The notes under the pieces: generated by a model
What the model saw: only the letters and a program-made list of their open reading frames with translations
The model's database searches: none
Told to the model about the DNA's origin: nothing
Translations under genes and position numbers: made by a program
From: JAMCXS01 sp964459065
GTDB taxonomy: Bacteria; Acidobacteriota; Terriglobia; UBA7540
Direction: 5' to 3'
Assembly (NCBI GenBank): GCA_964459065.1
Contig: CAYWMN010000176.1
Location: 1-7,944 of the forward strand
DNA: 7,944 bases
Shown: piece by piece, positions 1 to 4,885 of the stretch
Numbering within the stretch: position 1 is the stretch's first letter
Layout: every line of letters starts with the position of its first letter

Positions 1-948
1 CAAGCGCAGGGGCTCCGCGTCCATGCTGCCGGCGGCGTCGCTCCGCGACTCCAGGCGGCGTTCACCTTAAAGAAGCTGCTGGGGCAGGGAAGGTTCGAGC
101 TTGTCCACAGCCATGATGCTCACGGCTTGACGGCGGCCTGGATTGCCGGCGCGTCCGGCCGGGCGCGCCACGTGGCTTCGCGGCGCGTTGCTTACCCGCT
201 TTCACAAAATCGCCTGGCTCTTTCACGCTACCGCCGCGTTGATCGAATCATTGCGGTTTCCTGCTTTGTCAAAAAGAGCGTGGTCGCCTCCGGGCTCCCC
301 CCCGATCATGTCGATGTTATATACGACGGCGTTGAGCTGCCGCGCCTACCCTCTGAGGACGAACGCCTGCAGGCGCGGAGGCGCTGGAGCCGCGCGGGGT
401 ACGGAAGCGGCCCGCTGCTCGGCTGCGTGGGTTACCTGTTGCCGGAGAAAGGACAGGAACACCTGGTGCGGGCGCTGCCCATAATTGCCAAGCGGCATCC
501 CAACGCGCGGCTGATCCTGGCTGGTGACGGACCCTGCCGAACTCGCCTGGAAAATCTGGCCCGCGACCTGCACGTGGCCCCTCAGGTGGAGTTCGCTGGA
601 TTTGTGGAGAACGTTGATGAGGTCTACAGCGCCCTCGATGCCTTTATTTTTCCCTCCCTGGCTGAGCCGCTCGGCAGCTCGCTTCTTGCTGCGATGTCCT
701 ATGGCCTGCCGTCTGTGGCCGTTGCGCAGGGCGCCGTGCCGGAGGTCATCGATGACGGGCAAAACGGGCTTCTGGTTTCTGATCCTGACGCGAAAGCGCT
801 TGCCGCGGCGGTTGTCCGTCTTCTCGATGATAGCTCGTTTTCCACAGGCCTCGGCACTGCCGCCCGGCAGACGATCGAGCAGCGCTTCAGCCTTGACCGC
901 CTTGTGGAAAAGACGATCGAGCTCTATCAGCAGGTTTGTAGGCCTTGA
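1..948 (+). CDS. Family 4 glycosyltransferase, 5'-truncated
   Basis: The reading frame is open from the first base and ends at TGA 946-948, so 315 C-terminal residues are visible and the start lies off the left edge. The product should be a GT-B fold, retaining GT4 enzyme that moves a sugar from a nucleotide-sugar donor onto a glycan or lipid acceptor on the cytoplasmic face of the membrane. Visible signs are the end of the N-terminal acceptor domain (HSHDAHG, 106-126), the linker typical of the family (VDRIIAVS, then VIYDGVE), and the C-terminal donor domain with GYLLPEKGQEHLVRAL, LAGDGP, FAGFV and the EPLG donor-site region at 664-675. The second glutamate of the usual E-x7-E motif is alanine here (codon 688-690). 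Acceptor and sugar cannot be told from sequence; lipopolysaccharide or exopolysaccharide synthesis is a guess. Codon 127 (TTG) is an internal leucine, not a start. Confidence 0.88.
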   Translation, partial: QAQGLRVHAAGGVAPRLQAAFTLKKLLGQGRFELVHSHDAHGLTAAWIAGASGRARHVASRRVAYPLSQNRLALSRYRRVDRIIAVSCFVKKSVVASGLPPDHVDVIYDGVELPRLPSEDERLQARRRWSRAGYGSGPLLGCVGYLLPEKGQEHLVRALPIIAKRHPNARLILAGDGPCRTRLENLARDLHVAPQVEFAGFVENVDEVYSALDAFIFPSLAEPLGSSLLAAMSYGLPSVAVAQGAVPEVIDDGQNGLLVSDPDAKALAAAVVRLLDDSSFSTGLGTAARQTIEQRFSLDRLVEKTIELYQQVCRP

Positions 949-956
949 TGAGAGTC

Positions 957-978
957 TCTCCCATCCCATCATGGGAGA
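957..978. repeat. 8-bp perfect inverted repeat just after the glycosyltransferase stop
   Basis: TCTCCCAT (957-964) and ATGGGAGA (971-978) are perfect reverse complements separated by 6 nt, starting 8 nt after the stop codon. As RNA this is a stable short hairpin. No T-run follows on either strand, so it is not a standard intrinsic terminator. It could protect the 3' end of the transcript or be a weak or factor-assisted terminator for the convergent genes. Confidence 0.6.
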
Positions 979-995
979 TCACCATTCGATAATTC

Positions 996-1069
996 CTCAA
1001 GTATTACATTGGGTTCTGCATCGGTGGGGTCCGTTCAAGGTCTTGCTGATGCCTAAAGTGATACTTGAG
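996..1069. repeat. Long-armed inverted repeat (12 bp with one mismatch) in convergent gap
   Basis: The left arm 996-1007 (CTCAAGTATTAC) pairs with the right arm 1058-1069 (GTGATACTTGAG). There is one T/G mismatch (1005 and 1060), which would be a U-G wobble in RNA. Inside the 50-nt spacer, 1018-1024 (GCATCGG) can pair with 1046-1052 (CTGATGC) with one further wobble, giving a nested stem. No convincing target-site duplication or T-tract flanks it. It may be a structured 3' region, a small RNA or a relic of a miniature element; the sequence alone does not decide. Confidence 0.5.
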
Positions 1070-1154
1070 AAAGCAATCGCTCGCCCTTTGCAGCGTCAAG
1101 CGCCTGCCAGCCTGGGGGCACGCCAGCCACGCAGTCGGACGACTTGCATGGGCA

Positions 1155-1169
1155 CTCCGTTAAACGGAG
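1155..1169. repeat. 15-bp dyad between the convergent genes
   Basis: CTCCGTT (1155-1161) and AACGGAG (1163-1169) are perfect inverted arms around a single central base. The dyad lies 44 nt beyond the mscL stop codon, on the downstream side of that gene. As RNA it makes a 6-bp stem with a 3-nt loop. No T-tract follows on the mscL strand, so a terminator role is only possible. The rest of 1070-1212 holds nothing I recognise. Confidence 0.45.
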
Positions 1170-1212
1170 CAGGGGAGCACAAGGTTCATGGACCTGTTCT
1201 CGACGGCGTTCT

Positions 1213-1653
1213 CTACGCTGTTTTTAGCTCGGACGTGCATTGCGGGCAGCGCGTGGCCTTAATAGCGATTGTGGACACGCAATACGGGCACTCCTTTGTC
1301 TCTGGAGCGGCGGGAGCTGGCGCGGGCCTCCTCATCCGGTTGACCTGCCGCACCACCAGGTAAACCGCGAAGGCCACAATCAGGAAGGCAAGGACGGTGT
1401 TAATAAACGTTCCATAGGCGATGACCGCTGCCCCAGCCTTCTTGGCGTCAGCCAGAGAAGCGTAGTGGGTCCCCGAAATGTTGATGAAGAAATTGGAAAA
1501 GTCGGAGTGGCCGAGGAGTATTCCAATCGGTGGCATCAGAATATCGCTCACCATGGAGGTGACAACTTTCCCAAAAGCTGCGCCCAGGATGATGCCGACG
1601 GCCATGTCGACAACACTGCCGCGCATGGCAAACTCTTTGAACTCTTTGAGCAT
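1213..1653 (-). CDS. mscL: Large-conductance mechanosensitive channel MscL with C-terminal zinc ribbon
   Basis: MscL is a homopentameric inner-membrane pore that opens under membrane tension and releases solutes on osmotic downshock. The 146-residue product has the conserved N-terminal amphipathic helix (LKEFKEFAMRG), TM1 at about residues 14-46 with the signature VVDMAVGIILGAAFG and the DILMPPIG turn, a periplasmic loop at about 47-77, and TM2 at about 78-104 starting YGTFINTVLAFLIVAF. The C-terminus departs from the E. coli type: a Pro/Ala linker (about 108-118) leads to CPYC (122-125) and CPQC (136-139), a likely zinc ribbon replacing the usual helical bundle. A good ribosome site (AAGGAGAG) sits just upstream of the ATG. 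On the same strand a -35-like TTGACC is at 1742-1737, but its -10 partner is poor. The stop is TAG. Confidence 0.96.
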   Translation of the reverse strand: MLKEFKEFAMRGSVVDMAVGIILGAAFGKVVTSMVSDILMPPIGILLGHSDFSNFFINISGTHYASLADAKKAGAAVIAYGTFINTVLAFLIVAFAVYLVVRQVNRMRRPAPAPAAPETKECPYCVSTIAIKATRCPQCTSELKTA

Positions 1654-1786
1654 GGCGTTCTCTCCTTCGCAAAATGGGCTATCCGAGAAGATTGACGAAG
1701 CGGATGGGAATGTAGTTTGCCTGAGCTTGGCTGCCAGGTCAAGGGAGTTCAGTCTATCTTTTGCAGAAGATCTTACGCCGCCGCAG

Positions 1787-1796
1787 GAGCTAGCTC
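1787..1796. repeat. 10-bp palindrome after the small membrane-protein gene
   Basis: GAGCTAGCTC is a perfect palindrome beginning 8 nt past the stop codon of the leftward gene that ends at 1805. It has no loop spacer and no following T-tract. It is recorded as a possible 3'-end or regulatory site between this gene and mscL, with little else to support it. Confidence 0.25.
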
Positions 1797-1804
1797 AGCA
1801 CAGA

Positions 1805-2206
1805 CTATTGATCTGAAGATTCGGGAGATTGACCGGCAGCAGGTGCTTCCTCGGCCGAGGGGGACGCTTCGGCTTCCTCATCCGGATGACGATAGAAAAT
1901 AATTCCCAAAAAGCATCCGAGCCCCGAAGCAACGAGTAAGAAAAAGATGATGGAGACAACCACCCCAAGCGGTGTGCCGTGGATGGAAGCCGCGCCGGCC
2001 ATGTGTCCGGCAATAAATGCCAGGAGTCCCGACGCTAAAGCCAACAAGGCATAGATCGGTACGCTCAACTTGCCGCGCGCGGCGGCCGACGGGATGAGCG
2101 CCAGCAAGACGACGCAGGACACCCCCAAGGGCACAACGATTCCTGTTTTCAAAGCCACCAAGGCGGTTGTTGTGGTAGCAAATGCCAATAAAGATAGGTA
2201 ATTCAT
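1805..2206 (-). CDS. Small four-helix membrane protein, function unknown
   Basis: I do not recognise this 133-residue product. It is strongly hydrophobic, with four likely membrane helices at about residues 3-19, 21-39, 49-71 and 80-104, joined by very short loops (RGK at 44-46, HG around 76-77). It then has a hydrophilic, acidic, Glu/Ala/Ser/Pro-rich tail from about 105 to the end (RHPDEEAEASPSAEEAPAAG...). No catalytic or metal-binding motif is evident; His68 and His76 are the only histidines before the tail. The short first helix and lack of a cleavage site argue for an integral inner-membrane protein. The start ATG has only a weak purine-rich site upstream (GGACGAGA). A good promoter candidate at 2258-2286 suggests transcription separate from the PilZ gene. 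The stop lies 151 nt upstream of the mscL start on the same strand. Confidence 0.8.
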   Translation of the reverse strand: MNYLSLLAFATTTTALVALKTGIVVPLGVSCVVLLALIPSAAARGKLSVPIYALLALASGLLAFIAGHMAGAASIHGTPLGVVVSIIFFLLVASGLGCFLGIIFYRHPDEEAEASPSAEEAPAAGQSPESSDQ

Positions 2207-2257
2207 CGTTAGTCTCGTCCGTGGCGCGCAGGAAATGCAAGAGCACCAACCGACGAC

Positions 2258-2286
2258 ATCTTAAGCGGGAGCGAGCTTAAAGTCAA
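2258..2286 (-). promoter_or_regulatory. Sigma70-like promoter with a dyad in its spacer
   Basis: On the minus strand, TTGACT (2286-2281; 5 of 6 to consensus) and TAAGAT (2263-2258; 4 of 6) are separated by exactly 17 bp. This would start transcription near 2250, giving a leader of about 45 nt before the membrane-protein ATG at 2206. A perfect 6-bp inverted repeat, TTAAGC (2261-2266) and GCTTAA (2275-2280) with 8 nt between, fills the spacer and touches both boxes. That is a typical place for a repressor or activator site. Confidence 0.5.
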
Positions 2287-2308
2287 CTGATCGGCCGGGG
2301 GAGCCGCA

Positions 2309-2665
2309 TCATGCAGAGCGAGGCATATGATGGCAAACGCCTCGCAGTTCTGCCAGGAAGTCCGAGCTGTCACCCTTGCCATTTGACAAAGGGCCGTCCT
2401 CGATCTGCAAGCCGGCATCGCTGGGCAGGGCTGCGCCCCTTGTATGCGCCCAAACTACCCGGCAATTAACAGCGGGCCGACAGTCTTTGGGGAAGTAGAC
2501 CTGCAATCGTTGACCGTGAGTGAGCGACCGTGCGGTTTGAATCCGGAATCCTCCGCGCGAATGGTCCAGGAGGCTTCCGACCTGGTCGAACCTGCCGGAC
2601 GCCGACATTCCGACCAAATCGACCGCTAGCCTCTCATAAGAGCGTTCATAGCGCCTAAAGATCAT
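2309..2665 (-). CDS. PilZ-domain protein (probable c-di-GMP receptor)
   Basis: From the chosen start the product is 118 residues. It begins with the arginine-rich RxxxR element (RRYERSYER), followed about 22 residues later by the second PilZ signature D/N-x-S-x-x-G (DHSRGG). It continues with the usual beta-barrel pattern: GFRIQTARSLTHGQRLQVYFP, then CRVVWAHTRGAALPSDAGLQIE. In PilZ domains these two motifs bind cyclic di-GMP, and stand-alone PilZ proteins tune motility, adhesion or polysaccharide output. I chose ATG 2665-2663 because GGGAGG lies 5 nt upstream and the PilZ core starts at once. An in-frame ATG at 2740 would add 25 residues with no recognisable domain and has only a GGAG upstream. 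No partner gene for the signal is visible nearby. Binding is inferred from motifs only; the C-terminal 25 residues are not recognised. Confidence 0.75.
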   Translation of the reverse strand: MIFRRYERSYERLAVDLVGMSASGRFDQVGSLLDHSRGGFRIQTARSLTHGQRLQVYFPKDCRPAVNCRVVWAHTRGAALPSDAGLQIEDGPLSNGKGDSSDFLAELRGVCHHMPRSA

Positions 2666-2670
2666 TTTTT

Positions 2671-2676
2671 CCTCCC
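2671..2676 (-). promoter_or_regulatory. Ribosome binding site deciding the PilZ start
   Basis: On the minus strand GGGAGG is followed by five A residues and then ATG at 2665. Its strength and spacing favour this start over the in-frame ATG at 2740, whose nearest purine site is a GGAG inside a 13-bp dyad (2739-2751). Confidence 0.65.
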
Positions 2677-2866
2677 GGAAACCCGTCCGTCCACAATTTC
2701 TGAAATCGACAACTACCGCCGGAGACTTGATGGTTGACATGGAGACTCCATCTGGATTTTTGCACCCGCGGTTACGTCGGGCAGGGAGGGAGTTTCGCGG
2801 GCTGATCCAGTCGGTTCGAACGACCGTGAGGTGAACCGAAATCCGGCGCGAAGAAGGCTCGGGGAA

Positions 2867-2875
2867 TTATCCACA
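2867..2875 (+). promoter_or_regulatory. Perfect DnaA-box 9-mer
   Basis: TTATCCACA matches the strong E. coli DnaA box exactly. A one-mismatch copy, TTTTCCACA, lies 70 nt downstream at 2946-2954 in the same orientation. No dnaA, dnaN or rpmH gene is nearby, so a replication origin is not implied. DnaA-linked control of a flanking gene or chance are the alternatives. Confidence 0.35.
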
Positions 2876-3062
2876 GGAGCGTCTGATAATAAATCGTGGG
2901 CGGGCAGCTAGTTAACATAATTTCTTTTGCACAGCGCGCCTGGATTTTTCCACAATTTCTGGGCGAAACCGGGATTTAGCGACCGGGCGGAAGCGGTTTT
3001 TCGTGGGCGTTGCTTTGGCGGAAGGCGAAGGCTGGGTGTAGGGTGGCGAAACGCTTGGAGTT

Positions 3063-3083
3063 GGGCATCTGGGAGGGTTAGGG
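3063..3083 (+). other. Canonical G-quadruplex motif upstream of recO
   Basis: Four G3 tracts at 3063-3065, 3071-3073, 3075-3077 and 3081-3083 are separated by loops of 5, 1 and 3 nt, which meets the classical G3-N1-7 rule. It is on the recO coding strand, ending 72 nt before the ATG. Two further G3 tracts at 3034-3036 and 3041-3043 could replace a missing tract. Formation of a quadruplex is inferred from the pattern. Confidence 0.6.
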
Positions 3084-3155
3084 ATTGTTCTTTGGTTCGC
3101 TAGGGGCTTATGGTAAGTTAATAGGTTTGCCGGTGTGCCGTCCTGGCCTTTCGAA

Positions 3156-3902
3156 ATGGCTCTCGTTGAGACAGAAGCGATTGTTTTAAGGACGTATCGG
3201 CTGGGAGAGGCCGACAAGATTGTTTCCTTGCTCGCGAGGCAGCTGGGAAGGGTGCGGGCTGTGGCTAAAGGAGCGTTAAGCCGACGGAGCCGTTTTGGCG
3301 CATCGCTGGAGCCGTTGAGTTATATTCGGCTCTGGATCTACGATCGCGAGAACCGTGACCTGCAGCGGCTCGGGTCTTGTGAAGTGCTGGAATCGTTCTT
3401 TGAGATGCAGCGGGATTACCGCATTCAGGTGGCCGCGCAGTACCTGGCGGAGGTTTCTGAGCGTTTTCTACCCGAGCGGGAAGTGAATGAGCGGGCGTTT
3501 CGGCTGTTGCTGGTTGTGTTGCGGGCCATGCACAGATTCCGGGAGGTCAACCGGCCGCTCTTGTTCTTTGATTATTGGCTGCTGCGGCTGGGAGGGTTCC
3601 TTCCCGATCTGGGTGGTTGCGCGAAGTGCCGGCAGGGTTTTGAAGGTGGTTCGGGGTTTTACGATGCGGCAAGCGGAGCCTTGCTTTGTTCTCGTTGCCG
3701 GCCTGAAAGCAGTCAGGTTCGGGTTTCATCGCAGGCGCTCGGACTGGTGAATCAGTTTCGCGCGGCTCGCATTGAGGAGTGGCTTCAATCGGAAAAGGCT
3801 CCGGCCGGGGGCCGCGAGTTGCGGCTTTTCCTGGAGGGCCTGATCGAGTCTCATCTGGAAAGAAAGCTGGTGACTCGGCCGTTGCTGGCGGAAGAGGTTT
3901 AG
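3156..3902 (+). CDS. recO: DNA repair protein RecO
   Basis: RecO anneals SSB-coated single strands and, with RecR (and RecF), loads RecA at gaps, so it acts in recombinational repair. The 248-residue product has the N-terminal OB-fold opening ETEAIVLRTYRLGEADKIVSLL, followed by the basic stretch RAVAKGALSRRSRFGASLEPL. The C-terminal helical domain carries a four-cysteine zinc site: Cys155 and Cys158 (CAKC) with Cys178 and Cys181 (CSRC), as in Deinococcus-type RecO. I chose ATG 3156 because family members begin only a few residues before ETEAIVL; no clear ribosome site precedes it. GTG 3135 in the same frame, with only a distant AGG, is the alternative and adds 7 residues. glyQ follows after 35 nt on the same strand. 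The upstream region is unusually G-tract rich. Confidence 0.95.
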   Translation: MALVETEAIVLRTYRLGEADKIVSLLARQLGRVRAVAKGALSRRSRFGASLEPLSYIRLWIYDRENRDLQRLGSCEVLESFFEMQRDYRIQVAAQYLAEVSERFLPEREVNERAFRLLLVVLRAMHRFREVNRPLLFFDYWLLRLGGFLPDLGGCAKCRQGFEGGSGFYDAASGALLCSRCRPESSQVRVSSQALGLVNQFRAARIEEWLQSEKAPAGGRELRLFLEGLIESHLERKLVTRPLLAEEV

Positions 3903-3909
3903 ATACAAT
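3882..3909 (+). promoter_or_regulatory. Possible promoter for glyQS at the end of recO
   Basis: TTGCTG (3882-3887; 3 of 6 to consensus) and TACAAT (3904-3909; 5 of 6) are separated by 16 bp, straddling the recO stop codon. It would start transcripts near 3916 and leave a leader of about 22 nt before glyQ. The -10 box is good and the -35 box is poor, so glyQ could equally be read through from recO. Confidence 0.35.
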
Positions 3910-3937
3910 CTAAGAATCGAGCTCGAATAAAGGCATT

Positions 3938-4885
3938 ATGGCGAGAGAAACGAAAAGTAAGCGGACCGTCGGGGCCGGCGGTCTCACCTATCAGGAGATG
4001 ATTGCCAGGCTGAGCAACTTCTGGGCCGGGCAGGGAGCCGTGGTGGCGCTTCCCTATGACCTGGAAGTGGGTGCGGGAACCATGTGTCCGGAAACGTTCT
4101 TCCGGGTGCTGGGCCCGGAGCCCTGGAAGGTGGCTTATGTTCAGCCTTCGCGGCGCCCGGCGGATGGACGCTACGGCGAAAATCCCAACCGGCTTCTTAA
4201 GCATACCCAGATGCAGGTGATTTTGAAGCCGCCGCCGGTCAGTGTTCAGGATATCTATCTGCAAAGCTTGCGTGATATTGGAATCGATTTCCGGCGGCAC
4301 GACATTCGGTTTGAAGAGGACAACTGGGAGGCTCCGACGCTGGGTGCCTGGGGGATCGGGTGGCAGGTGATGCTGGATGGCCTGGAAATTACGCAGTTCA
4401 CCTATTTCCAGCAGTCCGGTGGAATTGACCTTGACCCCATCTCGGTGGAGCTGACCTACGGACTTGAGTGGATCGCGGCGTTTCTTCAGAATGTTAATGA
4501 CGTTTATCAGGTTAAATGGAATAAGACTCTGACTTATGGGGACTTGCGGAGAACCGAGGAGCTTGAGCTATCGCTTTATGACTTCGAGTATGCTTCGCCG
4601 GAGGACGTTCGGTTGCTGTTTGAGACTTATGAGAAGGAGGCTGTCCGCCTCTTGAAGGATTACTTTACCTCAAAGGGCAAAGGCGACCCCCGGCGCTTTC
4701 CGCTGCGCAAAGTTTATGAGTTTTGCCTGAAGTGCTCGCATCTGTTCAACATCCTGGATGCGCGCGGGGCCATCAGTGTGACCGAGCGCGTGGCGCTGAT
4801 TGCCCGGATTCGAAAGCTTGCCACGGGAGTGGCGGAAGTTTATCTCGATCAGAGAACGGTTGGTCAGGAGGTTCGGTCCGCGTGA
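3938..4885 (+). CDS. glyQ: Glycine-tRNA ligase alpha subunit
   Basis: This is the catalytic subunit of the bacterial two-subunit glycyl-tRNA synthetase, which activates glycine with ATP and charges tRNA-Gly in the cytoplasm. At 315 residues it is close to the E. coli subunit (303). Family hallmarks are EVGAGT (43-48), LGPEPW (58-63), YVQPSRRPADGRYGENPNR (67-85), HDIRFEEDNWEAPTLGAWG (121-139), TQFTYFQQSGG (152-162), TYGLE (173-177) and the C-terminal LLDARGAISVTER-type segment. An AAAGG site 4 nt before the ATG supports the start; the first 14 residues are a basic extension. One oddity stands out: residue 178, directly after TYGLE, is Trp (TGG, 4469-4471), where bacterial alpha subunits have the motif-3 Arg (GLER). 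The stop codon TGA overlaps the glyS start by 4 nt. Confidence 0.97.
   Translation: MARETKSKRTVGAGGLTYQEMIARLSNFWAGQGAVVALPYDLEVGAGTMCPETFFRVLGPEPWKVAYVQPSRRPADGRYGENPNRLLKHTQMQVILKPPPVSVQDIYLQSLRDIGIDFRRHDIRFEEDNWEAPTLGAWGIGWQVMLDGLEITQFTYFQQSGGIDLDPISVELTYGLEWIAAFLQNVNDVYQVKWNKTLTYGDLRRTEELELSLYDFEYASPEDVRLLFETYEKEAVRLLKDYFTSKGKGDPRRFPLRKVYEFCLKCSHLFNILDARGAISVTERVALIARIRKLATGVAEVYLDQRTVGQEVRSA
4866..4871 (+). promoter_or_regulatory. Ribosome binding site that decides the glyS start
   Basis: AGGAGG lies inside the end of glyQ, 10 nt before GTG 4882 and 19 nt before ATG 4891. The spacing fits the GTG and is too long for the ATG. The GTG shares four bases (GTGA) with the glyQ stop, the classical arrangement for translational coupling. 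Confidence 0.6.

Larger units (their letters stand above)
2666..3155. other. Divergent non-coding region between PilZ gene and recO, rich in G-tracts
   Basis: This region separates the leftward PilZ gene from rightward recO and holds no credible gene. Across 2741-3134 the plus strand carries about 17 runs of three or more G but only one run of three C (2765-2767). A canonical G-quadruplex motif sits at 3063-3083 and a looser one at 2779-2801. A perfect DnaA-box 9-mer is at 2867-2875 and a one-mismatch copy at 2946-2954. A/T-rich patches occur at 2884-2893 and 2910-2928. A weak promoter-like pair for recO, TTGTTC (3085-3090) and TATGGT (3109-3114) with 18 bp between, follows the quadruplex motif directly. 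A TTGACA at 2734-2739 has no matching -10. Confidence 0.6.

Noticed and set aside
346..972. 208-codon minus-strand frame opposite the glycosyltransferase
   Set aside because: Antisense shadow of a clearly real gene in high-GC DNA; no motif and no ribosome site of note.
1106..1128. Repeated GCCAGCC heptamer
   Set aside because: Seven-base repeats of this composition are expected by chance in this GC-rich stretch.
1159..1165. GTTAAAC, resembling the integron attC core GTTRRRY
   Set aside because: No matching RYYYAAC partner at a suitable distance upstream and no cassette-like gene; it is the centre of a simple 15-bp dyad.
524..1363. Long plus-strand open frame across the end of the glycosyltransferase gene and the mscL region
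   Set aside because: Its first half is an out-of-frame copy of the glycosyltransferase and its end is antisense to mscL. The translation is Arg/Pro/Leu-rich without any family pattern.
2734..2739. Perfect TTGACA on the plus strand
   Set aside because: No -10-like hexamer occurs 15-19 bp downstream, and the nearest rightward gene starts over 400 nt away.
2966..3001. Possible intrinsic terminator: AAACCG paired with CGGTTT followed by T-run
   Set aside because: The stem is short, the loop is 22 nt, and no gene is transcribed rightward into it, so a terminator has no evident purpose.
2912..3217. 101-codon minus-strand frame in the region upstream of recO
   Set aside because: Runs into the start of recO on the opposite strand, is Pro/Ser/Thr/Arg-rich, and the composition is explained by the G-tracts of the plus strand.
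4723..4881. Upstream extension of the glyS frame into glyQ
   Set aside because: The extension overlaps the conserved C-terminal coding part of glyQ in another frame and has no similarity to the GlyS N-terminus; GTG 4882 with AGGAGG upstream fits better.
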